A stretch of DNA of 50,988 bases. It comes from Collinsella sp. OM04-5 (GTDB lineage: Bacteria; Actinomycetota; Coriobacteriia; Coriobacteriales; Coriobacteriaceae). Shown here in pieces: positions 1-8,546 of this stretch; positions within the stretch are counted from its first letter, which is position 1, and each line of letters starts with the position of its first letter. Location of the stretch: assembly GCF_003439125.1 (NCBI RefSeq), contig NZ_QSUU01000015.1, forward strand, positions 14,020 to 65,007. Direction: 5' to 3'. The translations under genes were made by a program, and so were the position numbers. The notes under the pieces are model-generated. The model worked only from the letters and a program-made list of their open reading frames with translations. It made no database searches and was not told the DNA's origin.

Positions 1-681
1 CAGCAGCTCGCCGCCCAGGTCCTTGTCGATGACGGCGGGAACGCCCTTGTAGCAGCCCTTGTTCTCGTAGTCGCGGACGACGGGGATGCCGCCGCCACCG
101 CAGGCGATGACGATGAACTCGTTGTCGAGCAGGTTGAGGATGGAGTCAGCCTCGACGATCTTCTTGGGATCGGGGGAAGCGACGACGCGACGCCAGCCGC
201 GGCCGGAATCCTCGATGAAGACCTTGGAGGGATCCTCGGCCATGAACTCCTTGGCCTGCTCCTCGGTGTAGAAGGGGCCGATCGGCTTGGTCGGGTTCTT
301 GAACGCGGGATCGTCCGGATCGCACTCGATCTGGGTGACGACGGTGGCGGCGTGCCAACGCTTATAGCGCTTGTGCATCTCGCGGCCGATGCCCTGCTGC
401 AGGTGGTAGCCGATGTAGCCCTGGGACATGGCGCCGCACTCGGGCAGCGGCATCTCGGGGGTGCCGATGGCGTCGTGGGCGGCGGCGAAGGCGTTCTGGA
501 TCATGCCGACCTGCGGGCCGTTGCCGTGGGTGATGATGATCTCGTTACCCTGCTCGATGAGACCGAGGAGAGCGTGGGCGGTGTTGCTCACGGCCTCGAT
601 CTGCTCGACGGGGTTGTTGCCGAGGGCGTTGCCGCCAAGGGCGACGACAATACGATCGGGCTTACCGTACGGTTTACTCAT
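1..681 (-). CDS. arcC: carbamate kinase, first copy (3' end beyond window)
   Basis: Carbamate kinase carries out the last step of the ADI pathway: carbamoyl phosphate + ADP gives ATP, CO2 and ammonia, in the cytoplasm. The N-terminal 227 residues are present and begin MSKPYGKPDRIVVALGGNAL. The VALGGNALG substrate loop is typical of the amino acid kinase family, and GNGPQVGM and the P-I-GPFY segment are also visible. The start lies 23 bp after the arcB stop with a GGGAAGTG-like Shine-Dalgarno, so it is the last visible gene of the leftward antiporter-arcA-arcB-arcC operon. The C-terminal third is off the window. The DNA is about 99% identical to the second copy at 6892-7854 up to the last few codons near the start, which points to recent duplication or gene conversion. 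Confidence 0.95.
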   Translation of the reverse strand, partial: MSKPYGKPDRIVVALGGNALGNNPVEQIEAVSNTAHALLGLIEQGNEIIITHGNGPQVGMIQNAFAAAHDAIGTPEMPLPECGAMSQGYIGYHLQQGIGREMHKRYKRWHAATVVTQIECDPDDPAFKNPTKPIGPFYTEEQAKEFMAEDPSKVFIEDSGRGWRRVVASPDPKKIVEADSILNLLDNEFIVIACGGGGIPVVRDYENKGCYKGVPAVIDKDLGGELL

Positions 682-704
682 AGTGTTCGTTCACTTCCCA
701 GCTA

Positions 705-1712
705 CTAGCGAAGCGTCGCGTACATCATGGCCTTAATGGTATGCATGCGGTTCTCGGCCTCCTGGAACACACGAGACTGCGCGCTCTCAAAGACCTCATC
801 GGAAACCTCCATCTCGGTCACGCCGAACTTCTCGGCAATCTCGGCGCCGATGGTGGTCTGCGTATCGTGGAAGCTCGGCAGGCAGTGCATAAAGATGGCG
901 CCGGGGTTTGCCTTGGCCATGACCTCGGGCGTTACTCGATAGGGAGAGAGAAGATCGATTCGGCTCTTCCACAGCTCCTCAGCCTGGCCCATACCGACCC
1001 AAACGTCCGTATAGATCACGTCTGCATCCTTGACGCCCTCGTCGATATCCTCAGTAAGCTGGATTGTGCAGCCATTCTGAGCGGCGATCTCCTGGCAGCG
1101 CTCAAGAAGCTCGGGATCGAAGTGCGTGGCGCCCTCGACATCGCCCTTGGGTCCGCAGGAGCAGAAGTTAATGCCGAGCTTGGCGCAGATAACCATCAGG
1201 GAGTCGCTGACGTTGCCCTGCTCCTTGCCCATATAGGTGAGCTTCATGCCGCGCGTGTCACCAAACTCCTCACGCATGGTAAGAATGTCGGCAAGGGCCT
1301 GGGTGGGATGGTACTCGTTGGTCAGACCGTTCCAGACGGGAACGCCAGCCTTGGCGGCAAGCTCCTCGACGATCGACTGGTCGGAGCCGCGATACTCAAT
1401 ACCGTCATACATGCGACCGAGCACGCGGGCGGTATCCTCGATGGACTCTTTCTTGCCCATCTGCGACGAGCCGGGGTCGAGGTAGGTCACGCCCATACCC
1501 AGGTCCATACCGCCGACCTCGAAGGCACAGCGCGTGCGCGTGGAGGTCTTCTCAAACAGCAGGACAATGTTCTTGCCCTCGAGAAAGCGGTGCGGATAAC
1601 CGGCGCGCTTCATATCCTTGAAGTTCTTTGAGAGGTCGAGCATGTACTCGATTTCCTCGGACGTAAAGTCAAGCAGGGTAAGAACGCTTCGACCAGAAAG
1701 ATTAAGAGCCAT
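705..1712 (-). CDS. arcB: ornithine carbamoyltransferase, catabolic
   Basis: This enzyme converts citrulline and phosphate to ornithine and carbamoyl phosphate in the ADI pathway. The protein has 335 residues, the usual length. The carbamoyl-phosphate loop STRTRCAFE is near residue 57, followed by HPTQALAD, and the ornithine-side motif MHCLPSFHD is near residue 270. I chose the ATG at 1712 because it gives the conserved N-terminus [16 protein letters not shown] and follows an AAAGGA ribosome-binding site; an in-frame upstream extension has no support. The gene lies between arcA and arcC on the same strand. The operon context makes a catabolic role more likely than a biosynthetic argF role. 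Confidence 0.96.
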   Translation of the reverse strand: MALNLSGRSVLTLLDFTSEEIEYMLDLSKNFKDMKRAGYPHRFLEGKNIVLLFEKTSTRTRCAFEVGGMDLGMGVTYLDPGSSQMGKKESIEDTARVLGRMYDGIEYRGSDQSIVEELAAKAGVPVWNGLTNEYHPTQALADILTMREEFGDTRGMKLTYMGKEQGNVSDSLMVICAKLGINFCSCGPKGDVEGATHFDPELLERCQEIAAQNGCTIQLTEDIDEGVKDADVIYTDVWVGMGQAEELWKSRIDLLSPYRVTPEVMAKANPGAIFMHCLPSFHDTQTTIGAEIAEKFGVTEMEVSDEVFESAQSRVFQEAENRMHTIKAMMYATLR

Positions 1713-1798
1713 GATTTGAGTCCTTTCGGTTGTTGGAACACACAAGGAGGGATGGGCGGCGCAGACGCACACGCGCCGCCCAGATACGCTAACGCTGA

Positions 1799-3043
1799 CT
1801 AGATTTCCTCACGCCAGAACGGCATGGTCATGCAGCGCGGGCCGCCGCGACCGCGAGAAAGCTCCTCGGAGGGGGCGACGAGCAGCTCGACGCCGGCCTT
1901 GTAAAGAGCATCGTTGGTGACAACGTTGCGCTCATACACGCAGACCTTGCCCGGTGCGACCGCAAGAGTGTTGGAACCATCGTTCCACTGCTCACGAGAA
2001 GCCTCGATCGGATCGCCACCACCGCACTCAATCATGGTGATGTGGTCCATACCCGTCGCAAGCTCGAGAATATGCTGCAGGGTGCCCTCGAGCTCCTCGA
2101 TATGCACCTCCCCCTCCGAATCGCCCTTGGTCAGGCGGTAGGCACGAAGCGTCTGGTAGATGCCGGGATAGACCGTGAACTTATCGCGATCGACCTGCGT
2201 GCAGACGGTGTCGAGGTGCATGTAGGCGTAGCCGTGCGGGATCTTGATGGCATAGATGTTCTCGATCTCGGCCTCATCGGAACCCCAGAACATATTCTTG
2301 GCGAGCTCATCGATGGCCGCAGTCTGGGTGCGCTCGGAAATACCGATGGCGAGCGTCTTGGCGTTGATGTTGAGGATATCGCCGCCCTCGATATGCCACT
2401 CGCTGTTGTGGTCGTACCAGATGGGGCTACCGGCGTAATCGGGATGGTTGCGCAGCACCGTTTCGTAGAAGATTACCTCGCGGTTGCGCTGATTCCAGTA
2501 CATGCGGTTCATGGTAGCGCCCTTGCCCACGACAGCCAGAGGGTCACGGGAGAAATACGAGGCCGGCATGGGGAACAGCACCATATCGTCAGCCTTCAAC
2601 TCCTCGCCGTCCATACTGGCAAGAGAACCGCCAACCTTGGGGATCTCGAGGTCGCGAACGTAGAGGCCGCCCATGGCAGCAAGGACAAACTCCTTGTTGT
2701 CCTTAATCGAATCAAGCTTCTCGACAACGGCCTGGCGAAGGGCCGCGTTGGAGATGCCGGACTCACCCATGAACTTCGTCATGAACTCTGCGCGAGTGCC
2801 CTCGACTTTGTCAAACGTCTCAGCGAGCAGCTCTTCCATATAGACGACCTCGGCGCCAGCGCCGCGAAGAAGGCCGGTAAACTGATCGTGCTCTTTCTGG
2901 GCATAGTCCAGATAGAACGCGTCGTGAATCCAAACGCGGTCGAAATCCTCCGCCTTCATGTTTACAAGATCCATACCGGGGCGATGGACGCACACCTTCT
3001 TGAGGGCGCCAATCTCGCTATGAACGTTCAGTCCTTTGTTCAT
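1799..3043 (-). CDS. arcA: arginine deiminase
   Basis: Hydrolyses arginine to citrulline and ammonia, the first step of the ADI pathway. The 414-residue length fits the family. Visible family motifs are FSRDP, the EGGD segment, GISERT, MHLDT with the catalytic His/Asp, and the C-terminal [13 protein letters not shown] with the nucleophile Cys404 and the Arg399 that corresponds to the substrate-gating arginine of Pseudomonas ADI. The segment usually written PMPN-x-x-F-x-RD reads [10 protein letters not shown] here, so the common Asn is an Ala. An AAGGA site precedes the ATG. It lies directly downstream of the antiporter gene (about 40 bp gap) and upstream of arcB. Confidence 0.96.
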   Translation of the reverse strand: MNKGLNVHSEIGALKKVCVHRPGMDLVNMKAEDFDRVWIHDAFYLDYAQKEHDQFTGLLRGAGAEVVYMEELLAETFDKVEGTRAEFMTKFMGESGISNAALRQAVVEKLDSIKDNKEFVLAAMGGLYVRDLEIPKVGGSLASMDGEELKADDMVLFPMPASYFSRDPLAVVGKGATMNRMYWNQRNREVIFYETVLRNHPDYAGSPIWYDHNSEWHIEGGDILNINAKTLAIGISERTQTAAIDELAKNMFWGSDEAEIENIYAIKIPHGYAYMHLDTVCTQVDRDKFTVYPGIYQTLRAYRLTKGDSEGEVHIEELEGTLQHILELATGMDHITMIECGGGDPIEASREQWNDGSNTLAVAPGKVCVYERNVVTNDALYKAGVELLVAPSEELSRGRGGPRCMTMPFWREEI

Positions 3044-3085
3044 CTCTATCCTTCTTTCTCACAACTTGTATGTGGGGTTTTGCAT

Positions 3086-4522
3086 TTACGGCAGGGGGAT
3101 AAGACCCGAAACCGCAGTGAATGCCATGCAGATAACGCTTACGACCAGGAAGAATTTCCAAGCGACCTTCCACCACTGGCCAAGCGGAATCTTACAGACG
3201 CCAAGACCGGCAACGAGCATCGCGCTTGTCGGCGAAATGAGAGACATGGCAGCACTGCCCATGGAAAGGCCGGTAACTGCAGCCTCGGGGTTTAAGCCCA
3301 TCAGCTCAACAAGCGGGCCGAAAATGGGAATCGTAAGAGCAGCGATGCCCGAGGAGCTCGGAACGAGGATCGACAGAAGGTTATCCACGACGTAGAGAAT
3401 GCTCGTAAAGATAACTGCCGGAACTCCAGAGAGAGCCGTGGCGAGCGTGTTGAGAATCGTATCGATGATGAGGCCGTCATTGGCGATTACGAGGATTCCG
3501 CGGGCGAGGCCAACAACGATGGCAGAGAACGCGAAGTCTGCAATTCCCTTAACGAACTCGCCAGCGATCTCCTTCTCATTCATCCCGGAAACAACACCCG
3601 AAAGAAGGGCCATGGCCAAGAAAATCGCAGAGATTTCGTTCATGTACCAGCCCTGGGCCACCAGACCCCAAATGATGGCGGCAAGTCCAAGCACGAAAAT
3701 AACCATAACGGCTTTCTGCCTACCGGTGAACTCGCTATCGAGGAGATTCTCGTCCGCACCAAACTCTTTGCGCTTCTCGATATCATCGTGGAAAGCTGGG
3801 GATGCCTCGGGATTCTTCTTAACCTTGAGGGCATACATCACAACCCATGCGATGGCAACTGCAGTGAGCACGACAAGGGCGATAGTACGCAACCAAAGCT
3901 GGGGGTTGCCCTGGATACCGAGGATGCCCTGGGAAATCAGGACGTTGAACGGGTTTACGGTAGATGCGATGTATCCGATACGGGCACCCACAAACACCGT
4001 CATGAACGCTGTAATTGAGTCGAAGCCCATGGCCATCATGATCGGCATAAGAATCGCAAAGAACGGAAGCGTCTCCTCTGCCATACCAAAGGTGCTGCCG
4101 CCCAAGGCAAAAAGCACCATTAGGATCGGAATGATGAGGACGTCCTTGCTCTTGAACTTCTTCACCACTCGGGCGACGCCGCTCGTGATGGCTCCGGTCG
4201 CCGTGATGACCTGGAAGGAACCTCCCACGATCATAATGAATGCAACGACCTCGACCGCTTGCTGGATGCCGATCGCAGGGGCCTCAAGTACTTCGAAGAT
4301 GCCTTGGCGAAGATCGACCTCGTTGCCGTCCTCGTCCGTATAGACCTTATCGACAGGCTCATAGGTGCCCGAGACCGTTACCTCGCGACCGTTAACCTCC
4401 TGGCGCTCAAACGAACCCGAAGGCACGACCCAGGTCAGAACGGCAAATACGGCCATCAAGACGAGAATGATGGTGTACACGTGCGGGACTCGAAGAGTGC
4501 GCTTCTTTTCTGTCTCTGCCAT
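3086..4522 (-). CDS. YfcC-family membrane transporter, probable arginine/ornithine antiporter
   Basis: A 478-residue polytopic inner-membrane protein of the YfcC/C4-dicarboxylate-anaerobic-carrier-like superfamily. It has an N-terminal helix (residues 14-34), a long soluble loop, and then about a dozen further hydrophobic segments. It is the first gene of the leftward arc operon, with GGAGGAGAG directly before its ATG. In many ADI operons this position is held by an arginine:ornithine exchanger, either ArcD (APC family) or a YfcC-type protein. The assignment of exchange activity is therefore inferred from context; the family call is from sequence. A different amino-acid or dipeptide substrate is possible. 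Confidence 0.85.
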   Translation of the reverse strand: MAETEKKRTLRVPHVYTIILVLMAVFAVLTWVVPSGSFERQEVNGREVTVSGTYEPVDKVYTDEDGNEVDLRQGIFEVLEAPAIGIQQAVEVVAFIMIVGGSFQVITATGAITSGVARVVKKFKSKDVLIIPILMVLFALGGSTFGMAEETLPFFAILMPIMMAMGFDSITAFMTVFVGARIGYIASTVNPFNVLISQGILGIQGNPQLWLRTIALVVLTAVAIAWVVMYALKVKKNPEASPAFHDDIEKRKEFGADENLLDSEFTGRQKAVMVIFVLGLAAIIWGLVAQGWYMNEISAIFLAMALLSGVVSGMNEKEIAGEFVKGIADFAFSAIVVGLARGILVIANDGLIIDTILNTLATALSGVPAVIFTSILYVVDNLLSILVPSSSGIAALTIPIFGPLVELMGLNPEAAVTGLSMGSAAMSLISPTSAMLVAGLGVCKIPLGQWWKVAWKFFLVVSVICMAFTAVSGLIPLP

Positions 4523-4642
4523 CTCTCCTCCTTAATTCAGGGGTTTTTCGTTGCCGGCAAAGCCATTGTGTCATCGCGCAAAACACCCTTCCGTCTCTTC
4601 GCCCGCCAGCGAAGCGCATCGACCCGTAAACGGACTTTAGAT

Positions 4643-4687
4643 TGACGTAATTCATCAATTATCACTTTTGATAGATGTTTAACGTCA
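4643..4687. promoter_or_regulatory. nested dyads in the divergent arc promoter region
   Basis: The 277-bp gap between the arc operon and the divergent ADI-like gene is AT-rich. It contains TGACGT (4643-4648) facing ACGTCA (4682-4687), and inside these ATCAA (4654-4658) facing TTGAT (4668-4672). This is a plausible operator for the neighbouring XRE-type regulator or for an FNR/ArgR-type protein, but it matches neither an ARG box nor a standard FNR box well. No convincing -35/-10 pair was identified. Confidence 0.35.
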
Positions 4688-4799
4688 CTTATTTACTTGG
4701 ATCGTGCCATTCTCCTGTGGCAAACATGATGTAAATTGAAACAAGCTTCTAATGTGACACTATGGAAGCGATCAATACTCATCGCCAAAGCGAGGTCAC

Positions 4800-6050
4800 A
4801 TGTCCGCATTGCATGTTCAAAACGAAATAGGAAAGCTAAAAAGGGTCCTGCTGCACTGCCCCGGCCCCGAAACGCGCAACTACCCCGACGGCCAGTTCAA
4901 TCAAGTCTTTACGCTACGCCCTTCTAGCAATTCATTTGATCTTGAAAAGGCTCTTGGGGAGCATCATGCTTACTCGGCAATGCTCGAGCACGAAGGAGTA
5001 GAGATTCTCTATCTCGAGAACCTTCTTACCGAAGCCCTTGATGCGACAGAGCAAGCGCGTCGCTCTTTTATCGATAGCTACATTTCAGAATGCGGCGCGA
5101 GGGGCATGGAGCTCGAGTCCGCCATTCGCGAGTATCTTGAGCATATCGAAGGTTCCCGCGACCTGGTCCAGGCAGCCGTCAACGGCGTTCGCTACTCCCA
5201 GGTCTTCGACACGAACAAGGAGGTGTTCAGCCTCTCAAAGCTGACGGGAGACGCATACTCACCCGACGACCTTCTCATAGCCCCCCTTAACACCATGTGG
5301 TTTACGCGCGATCCAGCAAGCGTCATCGGCGAAGGTGTCACGCTCAACCATATGTACTGGCCAGAGCGCAACCGTGAGGTTATCGCCTATAAAACGATTT
5401 TTAACTATCATCCGGATTTCCGCGAGACTCCTCAGTTCTTCAAGCATGAATCGACTTACCACATTGAAGGCGGCGACCTTCACAACCTCAACAGCGAAAA
5501 TGTAGCCGTTGGCATCTCTCAACGAACCGAGCCAGCAGCTATAGACACCCTAGCGAACAACTTGCTCTGGGACGAGAACTCGACTATTGAGTCCGTATGG
5601 GCCATTGAGGTTCCCTACGATGATCTCTGCATTCATCTCGACACATACTTTGCTCGTGTTAACTATGAGACATTCCTCATTGACCGGGAGCTCCTGGACC
5701 AAGCGCGGGTCTACTGCATTACACGAGGCAGATCGGAAAGGACAACCCGGGCGCGTCATGTCGAAGGCGGACTAAAAGAAGCGCTGGGATTAGCCCTGGG
5801 TTTAAGTTCACCGCAATTTATCCCTTGCGGCGGCTCAAATCCCGGAGCGGCAGAGGTCGAAAGAACCAACAATGCTATAAGCACGCTTTGCCTGGAGCCC
5901 GGCAAGGTCTGCGTATACGAAGAGAACACCGAGACGAACAAGGCACTGGAGCAGGCCGGTATTGAACTTGTTCCCATCTCCATCTTCGAGCTGACAAACG
6001 GCTTTGGCGGCCCCAACTGCCTCTGCCTTCCCCTCGTCCGCGCTTCATAA
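4800..6050 (+). CDS. arginine deiminase family paralogue with altered gate loop
   Basis: A 416-residue protein of the arginine deiminase family that is clearly diverged from the arcA product at 1799-3043. It retains FTRDP, IEGGD, GISQRT, CIHLDT and the C-terminal nucleophile (Cys407 in GGPNCLCLP), so the guanidino-hydrolase catalytic set appears intact. The loop before the nucleophile differs: RGRGG of the classical enzyme is NGFGG here, which puts Phe402 where the substrate-gating Arg sits, and CGGGDP becomes CGGSNP. It may hydrolyse arginine with changed kinetics or a related guanidino compound. It is transcribed divergently from the arc operon and is followed after 1 bp by a regulator gene. 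The ATG follows GCGAGGTCAC. Confidence 0.85.
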   Translation: MSALHVQNEIGKLKRVLLHCPGPETRNYPDGQFNQVFTLRPSSNSFDLEKALGEHHAYSAMLEHEGVEILYLENLLTEALDATEQARRSFIDSYISECGARGMELESAIREYLEHIEGSRDLVQAAVNGVRYSQVFDTNKEVFSLSKLTGDAYSPDDLLIAPLNTMWFTRDPASVIGEGVTLNHMYWPERNREVIAYKTIFNYHPDFRETPQFFKHESTYHIEGGDLHNLNSENVAVGISQRTEPAAIDTLANNLLWDENSTIESVWAIEVPYDDLCIHLDTYFARVNYETFLIDRELLDQARVYCITRGRSERTTRARHVEGGLKEALGLALGLSSPQFIPCGGSNPGAAEVERTNNAISTLCLEPGKVCVYEENTETNKALEQAGIELVPISIFELTNGFGGPNCLCLPLVRAS

Positions 6051-6051
6051 C

Positions 6052-6702
6052 ATGGGAACGGGTCAAAACATAAAGGCGCTTCGCAAGCGCGACCAGCTCA
6101 CGCAGGAGGAGTTCGCGGCACTCGTCGGCGTCTCCAAAGAAACGGTATGCCGTTGGGAAAAGGACCGCTATGCCATCCGCCGGTCGACACTGCTCAAGAT
6201 CGTTTCGAAATTCAATCTGCAGCTTGACGACCTCGCATCAGAAACCGCAGGGCTTGCCGCAAAGCTCGACCACGGAGGACGGAAGCCGAATTCCAAGGAA
6301 ACTGCTACTGACTCCCTTTGCGATGTATTTAAAATCCAGATGAATGGAGGCAGAACAGGACTTAAGCAGACCGGAACAACGGCGCTCCCCTCATCCGTAT
6401 TCAAAAAACATCGTGGGTGTTTCTTTGTTCAAATGGACACATCTGCCATGTCCAAATGCTATCCGATGGGATCCTTTCTCCTAGTGGACCCCAACCTGAA
6501 GCCCTGGAACGGATGCTCCGTCCTCGCCTTGTCCGATAATTCCAGAGTGGTCATACGGCGGTATAGCACCGGCACGAACACAGTGATGCTGTCATCCTAC
6601 TCATATCGCACATCGGAACCGGATATTGTGCTGGACAAACGCCGAATCAGGATTCTCGGAGTCATCGTCTGGTTTCAGGCATCCCATGACCTGAGCATCT
6701 AA
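6052..6702 (+). CDS. XRE-family regulator with S24/LexA-like C-terminal domain
   Basis: A 216-residue regulator. Residues 1-55 form a Cro/CI helix-turn-helix (LTQEEFAALVGVSKETVCRWE). The C-terminal part (about 125-215, PMGSFLLVDP ... VVIRRYS ... ILGVIVWF) has the beta-rich fold pattern of the S24 peptidase/LexA family. The position where LexA/CI proteins carry the catalytic lysine reads Arg (VVIRR), so self-cleavage is doubtful and the domain may serve for dimerisation or ligand sensing. It starts 1 bp after the ADI paralogue stop codon, which implies co-translation and a likely role in regulating the ADI locus. An upstream in-frame ATG at 6004 is inside the preceding gene and was not chosen. 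Confidence 0.85.
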   Translation: MGTGQNIKALRKRDQLTQEEFAALVGVSKETVCRWEKDRYAIRRSTLLKIVSKFNLQLDDLASETAGLAAKLDHGGRKPNSKETATDSLCDVFKIQMNGGRTGLKQTGTTALPSSVFKKHRGCFFVQMDTSAMSKCYPMGSFLLVDPNLKPWNGCSVLALSDNSRVVIRRYSTGTNTVMLSSYSYRTSEPDIVLDKRRIRILGVIVWFQASHDLSI

Positions 6703-6716
6703 TTGGATCGGATCTT

Positions 6717-6783
6717 GTCATTGGGGACAGACTTAAATGAGTAGTCATTGGGCGACCACTCATTTAAGTCTGTCCCCAATGAC
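6717..6783. repeat. REP-like element, perfect 26-bp inverted repeat
   Basis: Positions 6717-6742 and 6758-6783 are exact reverse complements. Each arm starts GTCATTGGGGACAG and contains TTAAATGAGT. The 15-nt loop holds a further GTCATTGGG half-copy. The core (T-C-A/G-T-T-x-GGGAC...TTTAA/TTAAA) resembles the hairpin at 50910-50964 and a fragment near 47293. This fits a REP/BIME-type intergenic element mobilised by a RAYT transposase elsewhere in the genome. It could also act as a transcription terminator between the convergent genes. Confidence 0.75.
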
Positions 6784-6790
6784 TACCGAT

Positions 6791-6826
6791 AGCAAAAGCC
6801 CCGCAGCCGGAGCGGACTACGGGGCT
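6791..6826 (-). terminator. intrinsic terminator of the second carbamate kinase gene
   Basis: On the minus strand AGCCCCG (rc of 6820-6826) pairs with CGGGGCT (rc of 6797-6803), followed by TTTTGC. It lies about 65 bp after the stop codon of the carbamate kinase gene. Confidence 0.7.
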
Positions 6827-6891
6827 CATGAAGAGAGGCTAGTTTGTGGGCGCTTTGCCTGGCGCCCACGGGAGAGGCAACAGAGTAGAGA

Positions 6892-7854
6892 CTACTCGTG
6901 GATGCGGGTACCGGAGAGACCGGCCATGGTCTCGGCGGCCTTGTCCAGGGCGCCGATGATGCAGGTGCGGCCCTTGCGGGAACGGGCGAACTTGATGGCG
7001 GCGCGAACCTTGGGCTCCATGGAACCCTTGCCGAACTGGCCCTCGTCGGCCAGGCGCTCGGCCTCGTCGGCGGTGATGTCCTCGAGCTCCTCCTGGTTGG
7101 GCTTGCCAAAGTTGATGGCGACGTGCTCGACGGCGGTCAGCAGGAACAGGACGTCGGCGTCGCAGTCCTCGGCCAGCAGCTCGCCGCCCAGGTCCTTGTC
7201 GATGACGGCGGGAACGCCCTTGTAGCAGCCCTTGTTCTCGTAGTCGCGGACGACGGGGATGCCGCCGCCACCGCAGGCGATGACGATAAACTCGTTGTCG
7301 AGCAAGTTGAGGATGGAGTCAGCCTCGACGATCTTCTTGGGATCAGGGGAAGCGACGACGCGACGCCAGCCGCGGCCGGAGTCCTCGACGAAGACCTTGG
7401 AAGGATCCTCGGCCATGAACTCCTTGGCCTGCTCCTCGGTGTAGAAGGGGCCGATCGGCTTGGTCGGGTTCTTGAACGCGGGATCGTCCGGATCGCACTC
7501 GATCTGGGTGACGACGGTGGCGGCGTGCCAACGCTTATAGCGCTTGTGCATCTCGCGGCCGATGCCCTGCTGCAGGTGGTAGCCGATGTAGCCCTGGGAC
7601 ATGGCGCCGCACTCGGGCAGCGGCATCTCGGGGGTGCCGATGGCGTCGTGGGCGGCGGCGAAGGCGTTCTGGATCATGCCGACCTGCGGGCCGTTGCCGT
7701 GGGTGATGATGATCTCGTTGCCCTGCTCGATGAGACCGAGGAGAGCGTGGGCGGTGTTGCTCACGGCCTCGATCTGCTCGACGGGGTTGTTGCCGAGGGC
7801 GTTGCCGCCGAGGGCGACGACAATACGATCGGGCTTGCCAAGAGGCTTAGACAT
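6892..7854 (-). CDS. arcC: carbamate kinase, second complete copy
   Basis: A complete 320-residue carbamate kinase beginning MSKPLGKPDRIVVALGGNAL. It has the ATP-forming activity described for the copy at the window start. The GGNALG loop, GNGPQVGM, ACGGGGIPV and the lysine-bearing DKD segment are present. The start at 7854 matches the conserved N-terminus; an in-frame upstream extension to 7890 overlaps the ribosome-binding region and was not used. It is monocistronic, with its own AT-rich upstream region and its own terminator, and is separated from the arc operon by the divergent ADI paralogue and regulator. Over the shared 660 bp it differs from the first copy at about eight positions, mostly silent. 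Confidence 0.97.
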   Translation of the reverse strand: MSKPLGKPDRIVVALGGNALGNNPVEQIEAVSNTAHALLGLIEQGNEIIITHGNGPQVGMIQNAFAAAHDAIGTPEMPLPECGAMSQGYIGYHLQQGIGREMHKRYKRWHAATVVTQIECDPDDPAFKNPTKPIGPFYTEEQAKEFMAEDPSKVFVEDSGRGWRRVVASPDPKKIVEADSILNLLDNEFIVIACGGGGIPVVRDYENKGCYKGVPAVIDKDLGGELLAEDCDADVLFLLTAVEHVAINFGKPNQEELEDITADEAERLADEGQFGKGSMEPKVRAAIKFARSRKGRTCIIGALDKAAETMAGLSGTRIHE

Positions 7855-7889
7855 TGCTGGAATCCTTTCTGTAAAAGGCCTACAACCCA

Positions 7890-7927
7890 TTAATAACCCG
7901 CGTCCGTGCGATACGCGAGTTTATTAA
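7890..7927. promoter_or_regulatory. dyad upstream of the second carbamate kinase gene
   Basis: An imperfect inverted repeat, TTAATAACCCGCGT (7890-7903) against ACGCGAGTTTATTAA (7913-7927), lies about 35 bp upstream of the carbamate kinase ATG. It could be an operator or a 5'-UTR hairpin. The following AT-rich stretch (about 7925-8230) holds no gene that I can support and probably contains the promoter. Confidence 0.4.
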
Positions 7928-8289
7928 GGTTTATATTCTCTTTATCGCTCATTTTATTCATTTTGAAAATACCTAAGCGGCGAACGGTCGATTTTACCCG
8001 CTCAGCGTAAAGAAGCCCAGTTCAGGCACATCTACGCCATTTACGTGCAACTTTATTTAAATAGAGCAGGGATTAGACCAGATTATGCAAACTATATCTT
8101 TGCTAAACACAAAACGGACAGCGCAATATCTTACTCGCACTATACGCGATTCTATACATTAATTTGACGAGTATGCACCCCTGCAAAAACATGGGGCTTT
8201 TCATCCAACATAAGGGATAGCCGATCGCGCTTCACCCCGCGGCAAGCGACTGCGAGTTCGCAGTATGGAACTTTACCGTCGGCTTCTGC

Positions 8290-8439
8290 ATGAACGCTGC
8301 CGACGCCCTTTCGCTCCTGCGCGCCCAAGCAGCCGAGAACGCTAACGGCGCCACTGTCAACCTGGCCACCCTCAACAACGGCGCCGCCAGCCTTTTCGCA
8401 AAGTACCGTGCTGGCTCGCTGGCTTTGAGGCCTAAGTGA
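8290..8439 (+). pseudogene. probable gene remnant, 49-residue open frame
   Basis: A GC-rich stretch inside an otherwise AT-rich gap. It reads from an ATG at 8290 (MNAADALSLLRAQAAENANG...) to TGA at 8437-8439. The open frame continues upstream without a start to about 8221 (…FAVWNFTVGFC). Codon choice is Collinsella-like, with many GCC, AAC and CTC codons. There is no ribosome-binding site and no recognisable family. It looks like the 3' end of a lost gene rather than a functional one. Confidence 0.35.
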
Positions 8440-8453
8440 GCTTTGCTATTTCC

Positions 8454-8531
8454 CAATTTTTGTATGATTTGGGTCAAATCTATTTGTCAATTTTTGTATG
8501 ATTATGGGCAAATCTATTTGCCAATTTTTGT
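8454..8531. repeat. 34-bp direct tandem repeat, about 2.3 copies
   Basis: CAATTTTTGTATGATT... starts at 8454 and 8488, and a partial copy starts at 8522, so the period is exactly 34 bp. Each unit also carries CAAATCTATTTG, a short imperfect dyad. The array ends 15 bp before the ATG of the AAA ATPase gene, so it occupies that gene's promoter and leader and is a candidate iterated operator. Confidence 0.85.
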
Positions 8532-8546
8532 CAATGAGGTGTTTTA

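Noticed and set aside
2042..3295. 417-residue plus-strand frame opposite arcA
   Set aside because: Antisense shadow of a well-supported gene; no ribosome-binding site and no recognisable domain.
4641..4660. FNR box in the arc promoter region
   Set aside because: The spacing between TTGAC and ATCAA is 7, not 4, so it does not match a standard FNR site; kept only as an unspecified dyad.
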